Source: Halolamina salifodinae
GTDB lineage: Archaea; Halobacteriota; Halobacteria; Halobacteriales; Haloferacaceae
Assembly: GCF_017874235.1 (NCBI RefSeq)
Contig: NZ_JAGGLC010000002.1
Coordinates: 426,525-490,524, forward strand
Length of the DNA: 64,000 bases
Direction of reading: 5' to 3'
Below the pieces are notes generated by a model. The model saw nothing but the letters and a program-made list of their open reading frames with translations. It was not told the DNA's origin and made no database searches. The translations under genes were made by a program, and so were the position numbers. Below, in pieces: positions 41,927-50,089 of the stretch (positions within the stretch are counted from its first letter, which is position 1; each line of letters begins with the position of its first letter).

Positions 41927-42199
41927 TCAGATGCTCAGACAGAGGCTGGCCCGTGGGAGGCAGAAATCGACCGTCTCCGCGCGCCGGCGACGCCCCGAGA
42001 GGACGGCGACGGCGGCGCCGCCGACGGCGCCGATGGCCACCCCCGCCAGCAGCGCGGGTGCCGCAGTCGCGACGAAGAGGGCGGCCAGCGCCAGCACCGT
42101 CGCGACGGCCGATCCACCGAGGGTCTGGGGCGGCCGGCGCCGCGGCGCCCGCACGCCCGACGTTCCCGCCGTGGCTCCGTACTGATCTGTGTCGTTCAT
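41927..42199 (-). CDS. Small membrane protein
   Basis: Protein of 90 aa with an Arg/Pro/Gly-rich N-terminus and two hydrophobic segments (VATVLALAALFVATAAPALLAGV, AIGAVGGAAVAVLSG). Family not recognised. It lies between the regulator and the Gfo/Idh/MocA gene, divergent from the latter. Confidence 0.55.
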   Translation of the reverse strand: MNDTDQYGATAGTSGVRAPRRRPPQTLGGSAVATVLALAALFVATAAPALLAGVAIGAVGGAAVAVLSGRRRRAETVDFCLPRASLCLSI

Positions 42200-42246
42200 A
42201 CACGTCGACGTACGGGAGATGCCACCAAAAACGTACGCTGAATCAT

Positions 42247-42272
42247 GTTTTTGTAACCGTCGTTACTGAAAC
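42247..42272. promoter_or_regulatory. Imperfect dyad between a membrane protein and the Gfo gene
   Basis: GTTTTTGTAAC (42247-42257) and GTTACTGAAAC (42262-42272) form an inverted repeat with 9 of 11 positions paired around a 4-bp centre. It lies in the divergent intergenic region 42200-42354. A related half-site is at 41904-41914. Confidence 0.5.
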
Positions 42273-42354
42273 GCAGTTGAGTGGGCAGGGGGCGCTTGAG
42301 AACGCGACGTGCCCCTTCGCCAACCGTTTTGCCCCACCGGGTGAACCCACGCGT

Positions 42355-43455
42355 ATGGACCTCCAGGCACTCGTCGACGCCGCTTCGACACGCGACTGGG
42401 ACACCGACCCCGAGGGGACCGTCTCGCTTTCGGTCGTCGGCCTCGGCAACTACGCCCGTTCCGTCTCGATTCCCGCAATCGAGGCGGGCGACTACGCCAC
42501 CGTCAGCGCCGTCGTCTCCGGCGACGCCGAGAAGGCCGCACGAGTCGGCGACGTGCACGGTGCCGTCCCGCTGACCTACGAGCAGTTCGCGGAAGGCGAG
42601 GGCGTCGACGCCTACGACGCCGTCTACGTTGCGACGCCGAATCGGATCCACCTCGATCACGCCCGGACGGCCGCGGATCAGGGCAAACACGTGATCTGTG
42701 AGAAACCGCTGGAAGCCACGCCCGAACGCGCGGCCGCGCTCGCCGACGCCTGCGAGGCCGCGGGCGTGACCCTGATGACGGCCTACCGGATGCAGACCGA
42801 CCCCGTGATCCGGGCGCTCACCTCGTTCGTCTCCGCGGGCGGCATCGGCGAACCCACGAAGGCGATGGGAGAGTTCAGCTTCCCGGTGCTCGCCGGATCG
42901 AAGGGGCCCGACCAGTGGCGCCTCGACGCCGAACTCGCGGGCGGCGGCGCGCTGATGGACGTGGGTGTCTACCCGCTCAACACGACGCGCTACCTGCTCG
43001 GCGCCGACCCGGTGGCCGTCGACGCGATGGCCCGCGCCTCCGAGCCGTTCGGGAGCCAGCCGGACGACCCCGAGAGCCCGCGGTTCGCCGACGAGCACGT
43101 CCACGTGCTCGCGGAGTTCCCGGCCGGGACCGTCGGGGAGTTTACTGCCAGCTTCAGCGGCGACGCCGACTCGTGGCTGGAGGTCGTGGGCAGCGACGGC
43201 CGGATCAGGCTGGAAAACGCGTTCGTCCCCGGCGGCGACCGGACCGTCCGGGTGAGCACTGACGTGGGCGAGGTGGAGTTCTCCGGCGTCGGGATGGACG
43301 AGACGGTAGAGGAGTTCGATTACTTCGCCCACTGCGTGCTGACCGACACGCCGCCGGAGCCGGACGGGCGCGACGGCCTAACGGACGTGGCTGTCTCGGA
43401 GGCGGTGTACGAGGCTGCAGCGACGGGCGAGCGTACGCCTGTCGAGCGGTACTGA
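42355..43455 (+). CDS. Gfo/Idh/MocA-family dehydrogenase, D-xylose dehydrogenase-like
   Basis: Sugar-type oxidoreductase of 366 aa. Rossmann motif VVGLGNYARSVSIPAIEAG, then KHVICEKPLEATPE with the catalytic Lys of the EKP motif, and GGGALMDVGVYPLNTTRYL in the C-terminal domain. It shares an N-terminal preamble with the cut-off dehydrogenase at 65 (DAASTRDW against FDRRDW) and resembles haloarchaeal NADP-dependent xylose/glucose-fructose oxidoreductase-like enzymes (often named Gfo6). TATA-like CGTTTTGC near 42325-42332 lies about 27 bases before the ATG. Confidence 0.8.
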   Translation: MDLQALVDAASTRDWDTDPEGTVSLSVVGLGNYARSVSIPAIEAGDYATVSAVVSGDAEKAARVGDVHGAVPLTYEQFAEGEGVDAYDAVYVATPNRIHLDHARTAADQGKHVICEKPLEATPERAAALADACEAAGVTLMTAYRMQTDPVIRALTSFVSAGGIGEPTKAMGEFSFPVLAGSKGPDQWRLDAELAGGGALMDVGVYPLNTTRYLLGADPVAVDAMARASEPFGSQPDDPESPRFADEHVHVLAEFPAGTVGEFTASFSGDADSWLEVVGSDGRIRLENAFVPGGDRTVRVSTDVGEVEFSGVGMDETVEEFDYFAHCVLTDTPPEPDGRDGLTDVAVSEAVYEAAATGERTPVERY

Positions 43456-43471
43456 ACGGAGAGGGCGGAGA

Positions 43472-43507
43472 GGGTGGAAAGGGTGGAAAGGGTGGAAAGG
43501 GTGGAGG
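43472..43507. repeat. Four copies of a 9-bp unit GGGTGGAAA
   Basis: Three perfect units and one ending GGGTGGAGG, directly after the Gfo gene stop. This is a purine-only slippage tract. The rest of the 243-bp gap up to 43698 holds no gene that I can see. Confidence 0.85.
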
Positions 43508-43698
43508 AGGCGGAGTTGTCGGGCCGGGTGGCCCCCGTAAGTCGGCCCGACGAGTGCTCTGTCGTGGCGGACCCCTCGCCACAGTCGAGCGGCTGTAGTT
43601 GGCTTGTCGACGACCGGCGAGAAAAGCGCCGTGTGCGTCGACGGGTTACGCTACCCGTCTGACCGACATAAAGGCACGGGTCCGGGGACGGCGGCCGA

Positions 43699-44538
43699 CT
43701 ACCGCCGGTCCCGGAGCGCGGGGAACTCCTCGCGCACCGCGTCGACTCTGGAGGGGGCGATTTCCGCCGTCACCAGCGCGGGGTCGTCGTCGCTGGTGGC
43801 GACGGGCGTCCCCCACGGGTCGTACACCGTCGAGCGCCCGACCAACTGGTCGTCGCCCATCTCGCCGGCGCCGTTGACTGCGGCGACGTACGCGAGGTTC
43901 TCGATGGCCCGCGAGCGCGGGAGCGTCTGCCAGTGCTCGACGCGCGGGTACGGCCACGCGCTGGGTACGAGCACCAGCGAGACGCCCTCGTTGGCCAACT
44001 CCCGGTAGAGTTCGGGGAAGCGCAGGTCGTAGCAGGTCGTCATCCCCACCGTGAAGCCCGCGAACTCCACCGTCGGCAGCGACTCGCCGGGTGTGAGCAG
44101 GCGCGTCTCCGCGGAGTCGTAGCCGAACAGGTGCTGTTTGCGGTAGACCGCGCGGACGTCGCCCGCGCGGCCGAGGAACACTGAAGCGTTGGCCAGCCCC
44201 GACGGCTCCGGCGTCGAGAACCCTGCGGCGGCGCTAGCTTCAAGATCCTCGACGATGCTGCCGGCCTGCACTGCGACGCCGTGCTCGGCGGCGATGTCGC
44301 CGATCCGGTCGAGCGTCGGCCCGTCCAGCCCCTCGGCCTCGCGAGCGTAGCTATCGAACGCGAAGTAGCCGACGTTGAACATCTCCGGCAGGCAGACCAG
44401 ATCGGCGCCCTCGGTGGCCGCGTGCTCGATGGCCTCGACCGCGCGGTCGACGTTGGCCTCGACGTGGCCGGCTTCGACGCGGTGCTGGGCCAGCGCGACG
44501 GTGATCGCGTCCTCAGCGACGCCGATGCCGTCGGTCAT
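43699..44538 (-). CDS. Nitrilase-superfamily carbon-nitrogen hydrolase
   Basis: Protein of 279 aa with the full catalytic triad: Glu in VCLPEMFNVGYF, Lys in AVYRKQHLFGYDSAE, and Cys in MTTCYDLRFPELYREL. The layout matches omega-amidase/Nit1-type hydrolases that act on amides such as deaminated glutathione or ketosuccinamate. It overlaps the SRPBCC gene upstream by 4 nt (ATGA), so the two are coupled. Long open frames further upstream are not coding. Confidence 0.87.
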   Translation of the reverse strand: MTDGIGVAEDAITVALAQHRVEAGHVEANVDRAVEAIEHAATEGADLVCLPEMFNVGYFAFDSYAREAEGLDGPTLDRIGDIAAEHGVAVQAGSIVEDLEASAAAGFSTPEPSGLANASVFLGRAGDVRAVYRKQHLFGYDSAETRLLTPGESLPTVEFAGFTVGMTTCYDLRFPELYRELANEGVSLVLVPSAWPYPRVEHWQTLPRSRAIENLAYVAAVNGAGEMGDDQLVGRSTVYDPWGTPVATSDDDPALVTAEIAPSRVDAVREEFPALRDRR

Positions 44539-44969
44539 GCGGTCTGCCCCAGATCCTCCCGGAGCGCGGCCTCGAGGTTGTCGAGTTCGGTCTCGAAGTT
44601 CTTCTTGAAGAAACGCTCGACGCCCGGGATCCGGCCGTCGACGACGAACTCGTTGTGCAGCGTCGTCGTCTCGCCGTCGGTCTCGATAGTGTGGGTACCG
44701 GTGACCCGCAGCGCCGTCGACTTGCCGACGAACTTCACGGCGTGGGGCGGCTCGCAGTTCACGTCCTCGGTCTCGATTGGGACGGTGGCGCCCACACCCG
44801 GAATGGGGAGGCTGACCTGCCAGGTGGCTGCTCCGCCCTCCTCGTCGGTGATCTCGTAGGACTCGACGACGCTGATCGCCTCGGCGCGCTTCTGCGGGTC
44901 GGAGATGAACGCCCACACCTCCTCGGCCGGGGCGTCGAACGTGAAGGTCCGCTCGACACGGACGGTCAT
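44535..44969 (-). CDS. SRPBCC/CoxG-family protein
   Basis: Protein of 144 aa with the START-like helix-grip fold: FTFDAPAEEVWAFISDPQKRAEAI at the N-terminus, VNCEPPHAVKFVGKS, and a C-terminal helix FFKKNFETELDNLEAAL. It probably binds a lipid or other hydrophobic ligand. First gene of the pair with the nitrilase-like enzyme. Specific ligand unknown. Confidence 0.82.
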   Translation of the reverse strand: MTVRVERTFTFDAPAEEVWAFISDPQKRAEAISVVESYEITDEEGGAATWQVSLPIPGVGATVPIETEDVNCEPPHAVKFVGKSTALRVTGTHTIETDGETTTLHNEFVVDGRIPGVERFFKKNFETELDNLEAALREDLGQTA

Positions 44970-45075
44970 ACGCCGGGGTAGGGGACGGGGGGTGATAACG
45001 GATGGGGACTGCGGTGGTCGCGACTGCCAGACGTATCACCACAAAGCCCTTGCCGGGGTCAGCCGATCCGGGGGC

Positions 45076-46035
45076 ATGGACGAGCAGGTTTCGGACGCCC
45101 TCCAGCGTGCGTTTCCCGGCCGCGCAGTCGCCGACGTGGGGTCGACCGGTCCGTCGTGGAACGATCTGAACCGGACGGTCGAACTGACCTTCGAGGACGG
45201 CGAGACCGTCTACCTCAAGATCTCTACCACCGGCGACGGCGAGCGCGTGGCTCGCGAGCGGGCGGTCATCGACTACGTCGACGAGCAGGTCGACGTGCCG
45301 GTGCCCACCATCGCCGCCGCCGACCCGACGTACCGCGTGCCGTACCTCGCGACCGAGGCCGTCGACGGCGAGAGCCTGATCCGACGCTGGGCGGAGGCCG
45401 ACACCGAGGAGCGATCGACGCTCGTCACAGCGGTTGGGCGGACGCTCGCGACGCTCCACGGTGAGCGGTTCGAGGCACACGGCCGGATCGTCGGCGGCGG
45501 CGCCGATGGCCTCACACTCGAAGCCGGGTCGTGGACGGACGTGCTGATCGGACAGATCGAACAGCAACGCGAGATCGCGCCCGCCGAGCGGTTCTCCGAA
45601 CAGTACGACGCGGTCATCGATGCCGTCGACGCCAATCGCGACCGACTCGACGAGGCGCCCGCGGCACTGCTCCACGGCGATCCGGCCCACCCGAACGGGT
45701 TTCTGACCGACGGCCGGGTGGGGCTGCTGGACTGGGAAATCTCCCACGTCGGCGACCCCGCCCGCGAACTCCACCGTGCGCACCGACAGCTACTCGGGTC
45801 CCAGTACTTCGACGTGGCCGACCGGGTTGAGACGGTGTTTCTCGACGCCTATCGCGAGACAGCCGGGTCGCTCCCCACGGGGTTCGAGCAGCGGCAGGAT
45901 ATCTACGAGGCAGTCGGCTACCTCGGCCGGACGGGCTTTTTCTCGAAGTGGGCGCCAGACGTTGACCGGCCCGAAGACGAACTGGCGGCCGAGGTCGAAG
46001 CCGAGATGGAGCGACGGCTGGAGAACGTCAGGTAG
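45076..46035 (+). CDS. Aminoglycoside-phosphotransferase-like kinase
   Basis: Protein of 319 aa of the APH/choline-kinase fold. Landmarks: VYLKISTTGDG (ATP-binding Lys), hinge YLATEAVDGESLI, catalytic loop LLHGDPAHPNGFL with the Asp, and metal site VGLLDWEISHVGDPARELH. Members phosphorylate small molecules; antibiotic resistance is not implied. The start was taken at 45076 because the fold begins there. Confidence 0.83.
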   Translation: MDEQVSDALQRAFPGRAVADVGSTGPSWNDLNRTVELTFEDGETVYLKISTTGDGERVARERAVIDYVDEQVDVPVPTIAAADPTYRVPYLATEAVDGESLIRRWAEADTEERSTLVTAVGRTLATLHGERFEAHGRIVGGGADGLTLEAGSWTDVLIGQIEQQREIAPAERFSEQYDAVIDAVDANRDRLDEAPAALLHGDPAHPNGFLTDGRVGLLDWEISHVGDPARELHRAHRQLLGSQYFDVADRVETVFLDAYRETAGSLPTGFEQRQDIYEAVGYLGRTGFFSKWAPDVDRPEDELAAEVEAEMERRLENVR

Positions 46036-46046
46036 TGTGGGCGGCG

Positions 46047-46274
46047 CTACCCCTGCGGTTCGACGCGCCAGGTGGTGGATTTCGAGCGCCCCCACTTCTC
46101 GATCTCCACGTCGTCGGACTTCTCGGCCAGCGTCGGCAGTCGGCTGCCGACCTGTTTCGCGGAGAGGCCGATCGACTCGGCGATGTTCTTGGCCCGGAAG
46201 TACCGGTCCCCGGAGGAGACGCTGTGGCGCAGGTAGGCGACGATGCGCGCCTCCTCCTCTGTGTAGTCGGTCAT
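46047..46274 (-). CDS. Small winged-helix protein (DUF7123-like)
   Basis: Protein of 75 aa, essentially one winged helix: EEARIVAYLRHSVSSGDRYFRAKNIAESIGL, then the recognition helix SAKQVGSRLPTLAEK and a wing ending in TTWRV. The haloarchaeal family name DUF7123 is from memory. It is convergent with the APH-like gene and 43 bp from the next small gene. Confidence 0.7.
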   Translation of the reverse strand: MTDYTEEEARIVAYLRHSVSSGDRYFRAKNIAESIGLSAKQVGSRLPTLAEKSDDVEIEKWGRSKSTTWRVEPQG

Positions 46275-46317
46275 TCGTGTCCCCGTAGGAGATTCCGAGT
46301 CTTAACGGTTTCCCGCC

Positions 46318-46524
46318 TCACTCGCCCCAGAGCAGGTGGATGGCCGCGATGGCCCCCACGCCGGCGACCATCGCGACGGCGAACGGGATGGCTGCCTCGT
46401 GCATGCCGCCGCCGATGGTCGCGCTCGGGTCGGTCAGCGCCAGCCACGCCGCGGCCAGCAGCGCCACCACGGAGAGCGTGATGCCGACGCCGAGGCCGAG
46501 ATCCGACGATGAGTTGTGTGCCAT
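46318..46524 (-). CDS. Small two-helix membrane protein
   Basis: Protein of 68 aa with two hydrophobic segments (GLGVGITLSVVALLAAAWLAL, IPFAVAMVAGVGAIAAIHLL) joined by a short loop. It resembles the haloarchaeal DUF7525 family from memory. Function unknown. The start at 46524 follows a rather plain GC-rich upstream region. Confidence 0.65.
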   Translation of the reverse strand: MAHNSSSDLGLGVGITLSVVALLAAAWLALTDPSATIGGGMHEAAIPFAVAMVAGVGAIAAIHLLWGE

Positions 46525-46574
46525 ATCCGGGTTTGGAACCGGACGGAACGTAGTTCTTGCGACCGCATCTCGAC

Positions 46575-46611
46575 CTTTTGCCGCGGGCCCCCAGAGGGGC
46601 CCTGGCAAAAG
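46575..46611. repeat. Strong hairpin between divergent genes
   Basis: CTTTTGCC (46575-46582) and GGCAAAAG (46604-46611) pair outside; inside GGGCCCC and GGGGCCC pair around the loop CAGA (46592-46595), with a small GC/T bulge. It sits between the small membrane gene starting at 46524 and the Nudix gene at 46759. The region after it to about 46690 is rich in GCTCGC repeats (CTCGCTCACTTCGTTCGCTCG) common in haloarchaeal spacers. Confidence 0.6.
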
Positions 46612-46758
46612 CTCGACCAAAAGCCGGCGTCGGCCCCGTTGGGGCCTCCTTGGCCTGCTCGCTCACTTCGTTCGCTCGCAGCTCCCAGAGCTGTGTCTAT
46701 CGCAACCGCACCGCCACCGAACCACAACCTCGAAATCCCGGGCCGGCAACCCCGAGCC

Positions 46759-47232
46759 ATGGAGACGACGCGCCACTTCACCGCCACCGTCTACATCGTC
46801 AACGACGGCGCCGCCGCGCTGCACTACCACCCGAAACTCGGCATCCACGTGCCCCCCGGCGGCCACGTCGACCGCGACGAAATTCCCCACGAGGCTGGCC
46901 TGCGCGAGACTCGCGAGGAGACTGGTCTCGACCCCAGCCTCATCGACGATACCGATCCCGTGGGCGCGCCGGCGGGGGAGACGCTCCCCCGGCCCCGCGA
47001 ACAGTTGCTCTACGACATCGACGGCGACGACCGGAACGTCTACCACCAGCACATCGACCACGTCTACTTCGCGACGGTTCCCTCGCGTGCTATCGACCCA
47101 GAACCCGGCGAGGCGGGCGTCGACGCCTGGGACTGGTACGACCGCGAGGACCTTCGAGCCGCAGACATCGACCAGGACACGACGGCGCTGGCGCTCAGCG
47201 CTATCGAGGCAGCCGAGAACGCGGACAGGTAG
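46759..47232 (+). CDS. Nudix hydrolase
   Basis: Protein of 157 aa with the complete Nudix box G-x5-E-x7-REETG: GGHVDRDEIPHEAGLRETREETGL near residues 33-57 (quoted landmarks GGHVDRDE and RETREETGL). The fold covers the whole protein. Substrate may be a nucleoside diphosphate derivative. The ATG at 46759 begins the domain exactly; longer open frames upstream run through the hairpin region. It converges on the asparagine-synthetase-like gene. Confidence 0.9.
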   Translation: METTRHFTATVYIVNDGAAALHYHPKLGIHVPPGGHVDRDEIPHEAGLRETREETGLDPSLIDDTDPVGAPAGETLPRPREQLLYDIDGDDRNVYHQHIDHVYFATVPSRAIDPEPGEAGVDAWDWYDREDLRAADIDQDTTALALSAIEAAENADR

Positions 47233-47233
47233 G

Positions 47234-48337
47234 TTACTCCGCGAGCAGCGCGTCGATGTACTGGCCGACGTGGTTCTCCATCCGGCGCTTGTAGCCGGCC
47301 TGTCGAGCCAGTCGATCCAGTTCCCGGGCGGCGTAGGTGCCGTACTGGACGGCCTTCTTCTCCTTCGTCCGGACAGGCTCCGGGACGACGCCCGTCGCCG
47401 CGCGCCGGAGTGCGATCTTTCGCTCCGCCTCGCTGGCGAGCAACTCCGCGGGCAAGCGGAGCGCGGCGTCGACGACGCGGTCGTGGAGCAGCGGGGCGAC
47501 TGGCTCGACCCCTGCGGCCCGCAGCGTCAGCACGTCGCGCGGGAGTTGGTCGGGCAGTGTCTGGATCACCTCCCGCGTGGCACCCCGGACCGTGTCGGCG
47601 TCGACGCGGTGATCCGATTCCGGATCGACCACCTTCCGGTAGCCGCCGAACAGTTCGTCGGCGCCCTGCCCGACCGCAAGGCGGTCGAAGCCGTCGGCGG
47701 CAGCCCGCTCGGCGACGAAGTAGAGCGGGAGCGCGATCTGGATGTCCATCGCGTTCGTACGCCCGGTCGCCCGGGCGATCTCGGGCACCGCGCGCACGAT
47801 GTCGTCGTGGTCGAACTCGACGATCCGGAGGTCCCGATCCATCGCGTCGGCGGCCTCGCGGGCCGCTTCCACGTCGTGGGACTCCGCGCCCGCGAAGCCG
47901 GCGACGTAGCAGGGTGCCTCCGGAACGCCCGCGGCGACGATAGCCGAGTCGACGCCGCCGGAGAACGCGACAGCGAGCCCTTCAGGATCCGGTTCGCGGA
48001 CGCTCGTGAGCACGGCTTCCCTCACGGCGTCGATAGCGGCCTCGTGGTCCGTCTCGACTTCGGGAGTCGGGAGCGGCCACACTTTGCGGCGCTCGCCGTC
48101 CGGCTCAACGACCGTGCCGGCGTCGAGGAGTTCGGGATCGGCGAAGTCCGTGGGGTCGAAGCTCCAGTCTCGGTCGTCGCCCGCGGCGCCGAGGTAGACT
48201 GGCTCCCGTCCCAGCACGTCCCGGACGACTCTGTCGTCGACGGCGCCGCCGAACCCGGCGGTGCCTGGAAGTGGATCGCCAGAGCCGATTGCTGGGCGGA
48301 CCGTCGCCACGTCGGCGCCGCGGAGGGAGTCCGGCAT
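47234..48337 (-). CDS. Asparagine-synthetase-like protein without the glutaminase catalytic part
   Basis: Protein of 367 aa. The ATP pyrophosphatase domain is complete: PP-loop AVAFSGGVDSAIVAA near residues 122-136, then AVGQGADELFGGYRKVV and EKKAVQYGT near the C-terminus. In contrast the N-terminal glutaminase domain of AsnB is reduced to about 85 residues that keep only FDPTDF- and LGREPVYLG-like pieces, and there is no N-terminal Cys. Ammonia may therefore be used directly, or the protein may form a different amide or adenylate. It overlaps the PHP gene by one base (TGATG). Confidence 0.75.
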   Translation of the reverse strand: MPDSLRGADVATVRPAIGSGDPLPGTAGFGGAVDDRVVRDVLGREPVYLGAAGDDRDWSFDPTDFADPELLDAGTVVEPDGERRKVWPLPTPEVETDHEAAIDAVREAVLTSVREPDPEGLAVAFSGGVDSAIVAAGVPEAPCYVAGFAGAESHDVEAAREAADAMDRDLRIVEFDHDDIVRAVPEIARATGRTNAMDIQIALPLYFVAERAAADGFDRLAVGQGADELFGGYRKVVDPESDHRVDADTVRGATREVIQTLPDQLPRDVLTLRAAGVEPVAPLLHDRVVDAALRLPAELLASEAERKIALRRAATGVVPEPVRTKEKKAVQYGTYAARELDRLARQAGYKRRMENHVGQYIDALLAE

Positions 48338-49020
48338 CAGAACAGTTCGCGCGCGCCGCGCTGGATCCGGCGCTTCACGCCGCCGGCGGCCTGCCGGAAC
48401 GAGATGCGCCAGGGCGTCTTCTTGCCGACGACGCTGGTCCGGCCCTCAATGATGGCCTCGAGGACGGCGTCGACGCTGCGTTCCTCGGCGCCGACTTCGG
48501 TGACGGCTTGCCCGACCATCTCGGAGATGTGGGCGTCGCTCCCGGCGGTTTTGGGCACGTCGTGGGCGGTGGCGAACCGCTCGGCCTGGCGGTTGGATCG
48601 GCCAGTCAGCAGCCGGGAGTTGTACACCTCGATGGCGTCGGCGCTAGCGAGCTGTTCGTCGCTGATGTGGGCGGCGACGCCGTGCCGTGAGCTCTGGAAC
48701 GGATGGGGAACGATGGCGATACCGCCCTGGTCGTGGATGCGCTCGAGTGTCTCGTCGTAGGAGAGCCCCGGCGGCACCTCCTCGTCGATGCCGAGCGCGA
48801 GGATATGGCCGGCCGCGGAGGTCACTTCCATCGCCACGATGCCGACGAGGCCGTACTCGTCGGCGAGCGCGGCGGCCTCGTGGCTCGCGTGGATGGCGTC
48901 GTGGTCGGTGACGGCGATGGCGTCGAGTCCGACGGCCGCGGCCTGCTCGACGAGCAGGTCCACCGGGTCCCGGCCGTCGTGAGAGAGCTCGGAGTGACAG
49001 TGCAGCTCGACCGAAAGCAC
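48337..49020 (-). CDS. PHP-domain phosphoesterase
   Basis: Protein of 227 aa starting at GTG 49020. PHP metal motifs: VELHCHSELSHDG, AIAVTDHDAIHAS, GIAIVPHPFQ and KTAGSDAHISEMVG. Such proteins hydrolyse phosphoesters (nucleotides, histidinol phosphate and others). It is translationally coupled to the asparagine-synthetase-like gene. Substrate not known. Confidence 0.83.
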   Translation of the reverse strand: MLSVELHCHSELSHDGRDPVDLLVEQAAAVGLDAIAVTDHDAIHASHEAAALADEYGLVGIVAMEVTSAAGHILALGIDEEVPPGLSYDETLERIHDQGGIAIVPHPFQSSRHGVAAHISDEQLASADAIEVYNSRLLTGRSNRQAERFATAHDVPKTAGSDAHISEMVGQAVTEVGAEERSVDAVLEAIIEGRTSVVGKKTPWRISFRQAAGGVKRRIQRGARELF

Positions 49021-49098
49021 GAACCCGGGTTCGCGGCCGGCCCTAAAAAGGGGACCGGTACGGGGGGGAGCGAGACCGGCATCAGACCCCCGACCGGT

Positions 49099-49112
49099 TT
49101 AGGATAGCCAAA
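49099..49112. promoter_or_regulatory. DtxR/IdeR-like site before the ZIP transporter
   Basis: TTAGGATAGCCAAA matches 12 of 14 positions of the DtxR/IdeR pattern TTAGGTTAGCCTAA. It is followed by the AT-rich palindrome AAAATTAATTTT at 49110-49121, which probably contains the TATA region of the gene at 49165. DtxR-family metal repressors (SirR, Idr) are common in haloarchaea. Confidence 0.45.
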
Positions 49113-49164
49113 ATTAATTTTTCGTTCCCGAAACGCTGATGGGTCTGGCTCCCCGAACTGACGT

Positions 49165-50031
49165 ATGGCGGTGCTTCAGAGCCTCGTGCTCGTGTTCGTC
49201 GCCGGCCTCCTCACCGCGCTGGCGACGGGGCTCGGGGCGATACCGTTCTTCTTCGTCGAGGAGTTCGGTGACCAGTGGAACGTCGCGCTGTGGGGTATCG
49301 CGTCGGGGATCATGGTGTCGGCATCGCTGTTCGGTCTGTTCAACGAAGGGCTGGCCTACACCACGGGAGTCCCGACGATGCTGTTCGGCGGCATCCTCGC
49401 CGGCATCGTACTCGTCGAGGCGTCCGATAGGCTCCTCAGTGCCGTCGATCTCGGGACCGACGAACCGTCTTCGTCGCCTGACGCCGTCAGTGACGGCGGC
49501 GACGACAACCCCGTCGAAGTCGAGGCGTTCGCCAGTGGCGACCCGCGGAAACTCCTCTTGATCCTCGGGATTCTCACCGTCCACAGCTTCCCCGAGGGCG
49601 TCGCCGTCGGCGTCTCCTTTGCGGAACTGGGCCTGTCAGGCGGGGTCCCGCTGCTCGGCTTCTCGATCCCGATCCTCGCGGTGTTCATGACCATCGCCAT
49701 CTCGATCCACAACGTCCCCGAGGGGACGGCCATCGCCATTCCGATGCGCGCGATGGGGCTCTCGAACTGGCGGATGGTGGGTGCCGCCGTGTTCTCCAGT
49801 CTGCCCCAACCCATCGGCGCCGTCATCGCCTTCGCGTTCGTGCGCTGGGCGGAGTCGTTCCTGCCCGTCGGCTACGGCTTCGCGGCAGGGGCGATGGTGT
49901 ATCTGGTCGCCACGGAGTTCGTCCCGGAGGCCCTGGAGACAGGGGCGGACCTCCCCGACGGCGGCCGGCGCGCGCTGATCGCCGGCTTCGTCGGCGGCGT
50001 GCTGGTGATGGCGCCGCTGCTGTTCATCTGA
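49165..50031 (+). CDS. ZIP-family metal transporter
   Basis: Membrane protein of 288 aa with eight hydrophobic segments. The metal-binding helices are TVHSFPEGVAVGVSF and ISIHNVPEGTAIAIPM, the classic HSxPEG and HNxPEG pair. A Ser/Asp/Glu-rich loop (about residues 95-125) follows helix three, where other ZIPs have His-rich loops. It should import zinc, iron or manganese. A DtxR-like site and an AT-rich palindrome upstream suggest metal-dependent control. Confidence 0.9.
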   Translation: MAVLQSLVLVFVAGLLTALATGLGAIPFFFVEEFGDQWNVALWGIASGIMVSASLFGLFNEGLAYTTGVPTMLFGGILAGIVLVEASDRLLSAVDLGTDEPSSSPDAVSDGGDDNPVEVEAFASGDPRKLLLILGILTVHSFPEGVAVGVSFAELGLSGGVPLLGFSIPILAVFMTIAISIHNVPEGTAIAIPMRAMGLSNWRMVGAAVFSSLPQPIGAVIAFAFVRWAESFLPVGYGFAAGAMVYLVATEFVPEALETGADLPDGGRRALIAGFVGGVLVMAPLLFI

Positions 50032-50089
50032 TGGGCACAAACGTGTACAACGAAACCCCTTTGCTCCCCCACGCTGACCACACAGGTGA

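Noticed and set aside
43472..43507. Short regular repeats considered as a CRISPR array
   Set aside because: The units are 9 bp with no spacers; this is a simple tandem tract.
43699..45783. Long minus-strand open frame extending the nitrilase gene upstream
   Set aside because: The nitrilase family begins at 44538, and the rest is antisense to the SRPBCC and APH-like genes.
45076..46035. APH-like protein as aminoglycoside resistance
   Set aside because: The fold is shared with many small-molecule kinases and nothing nearby supports drug modification.
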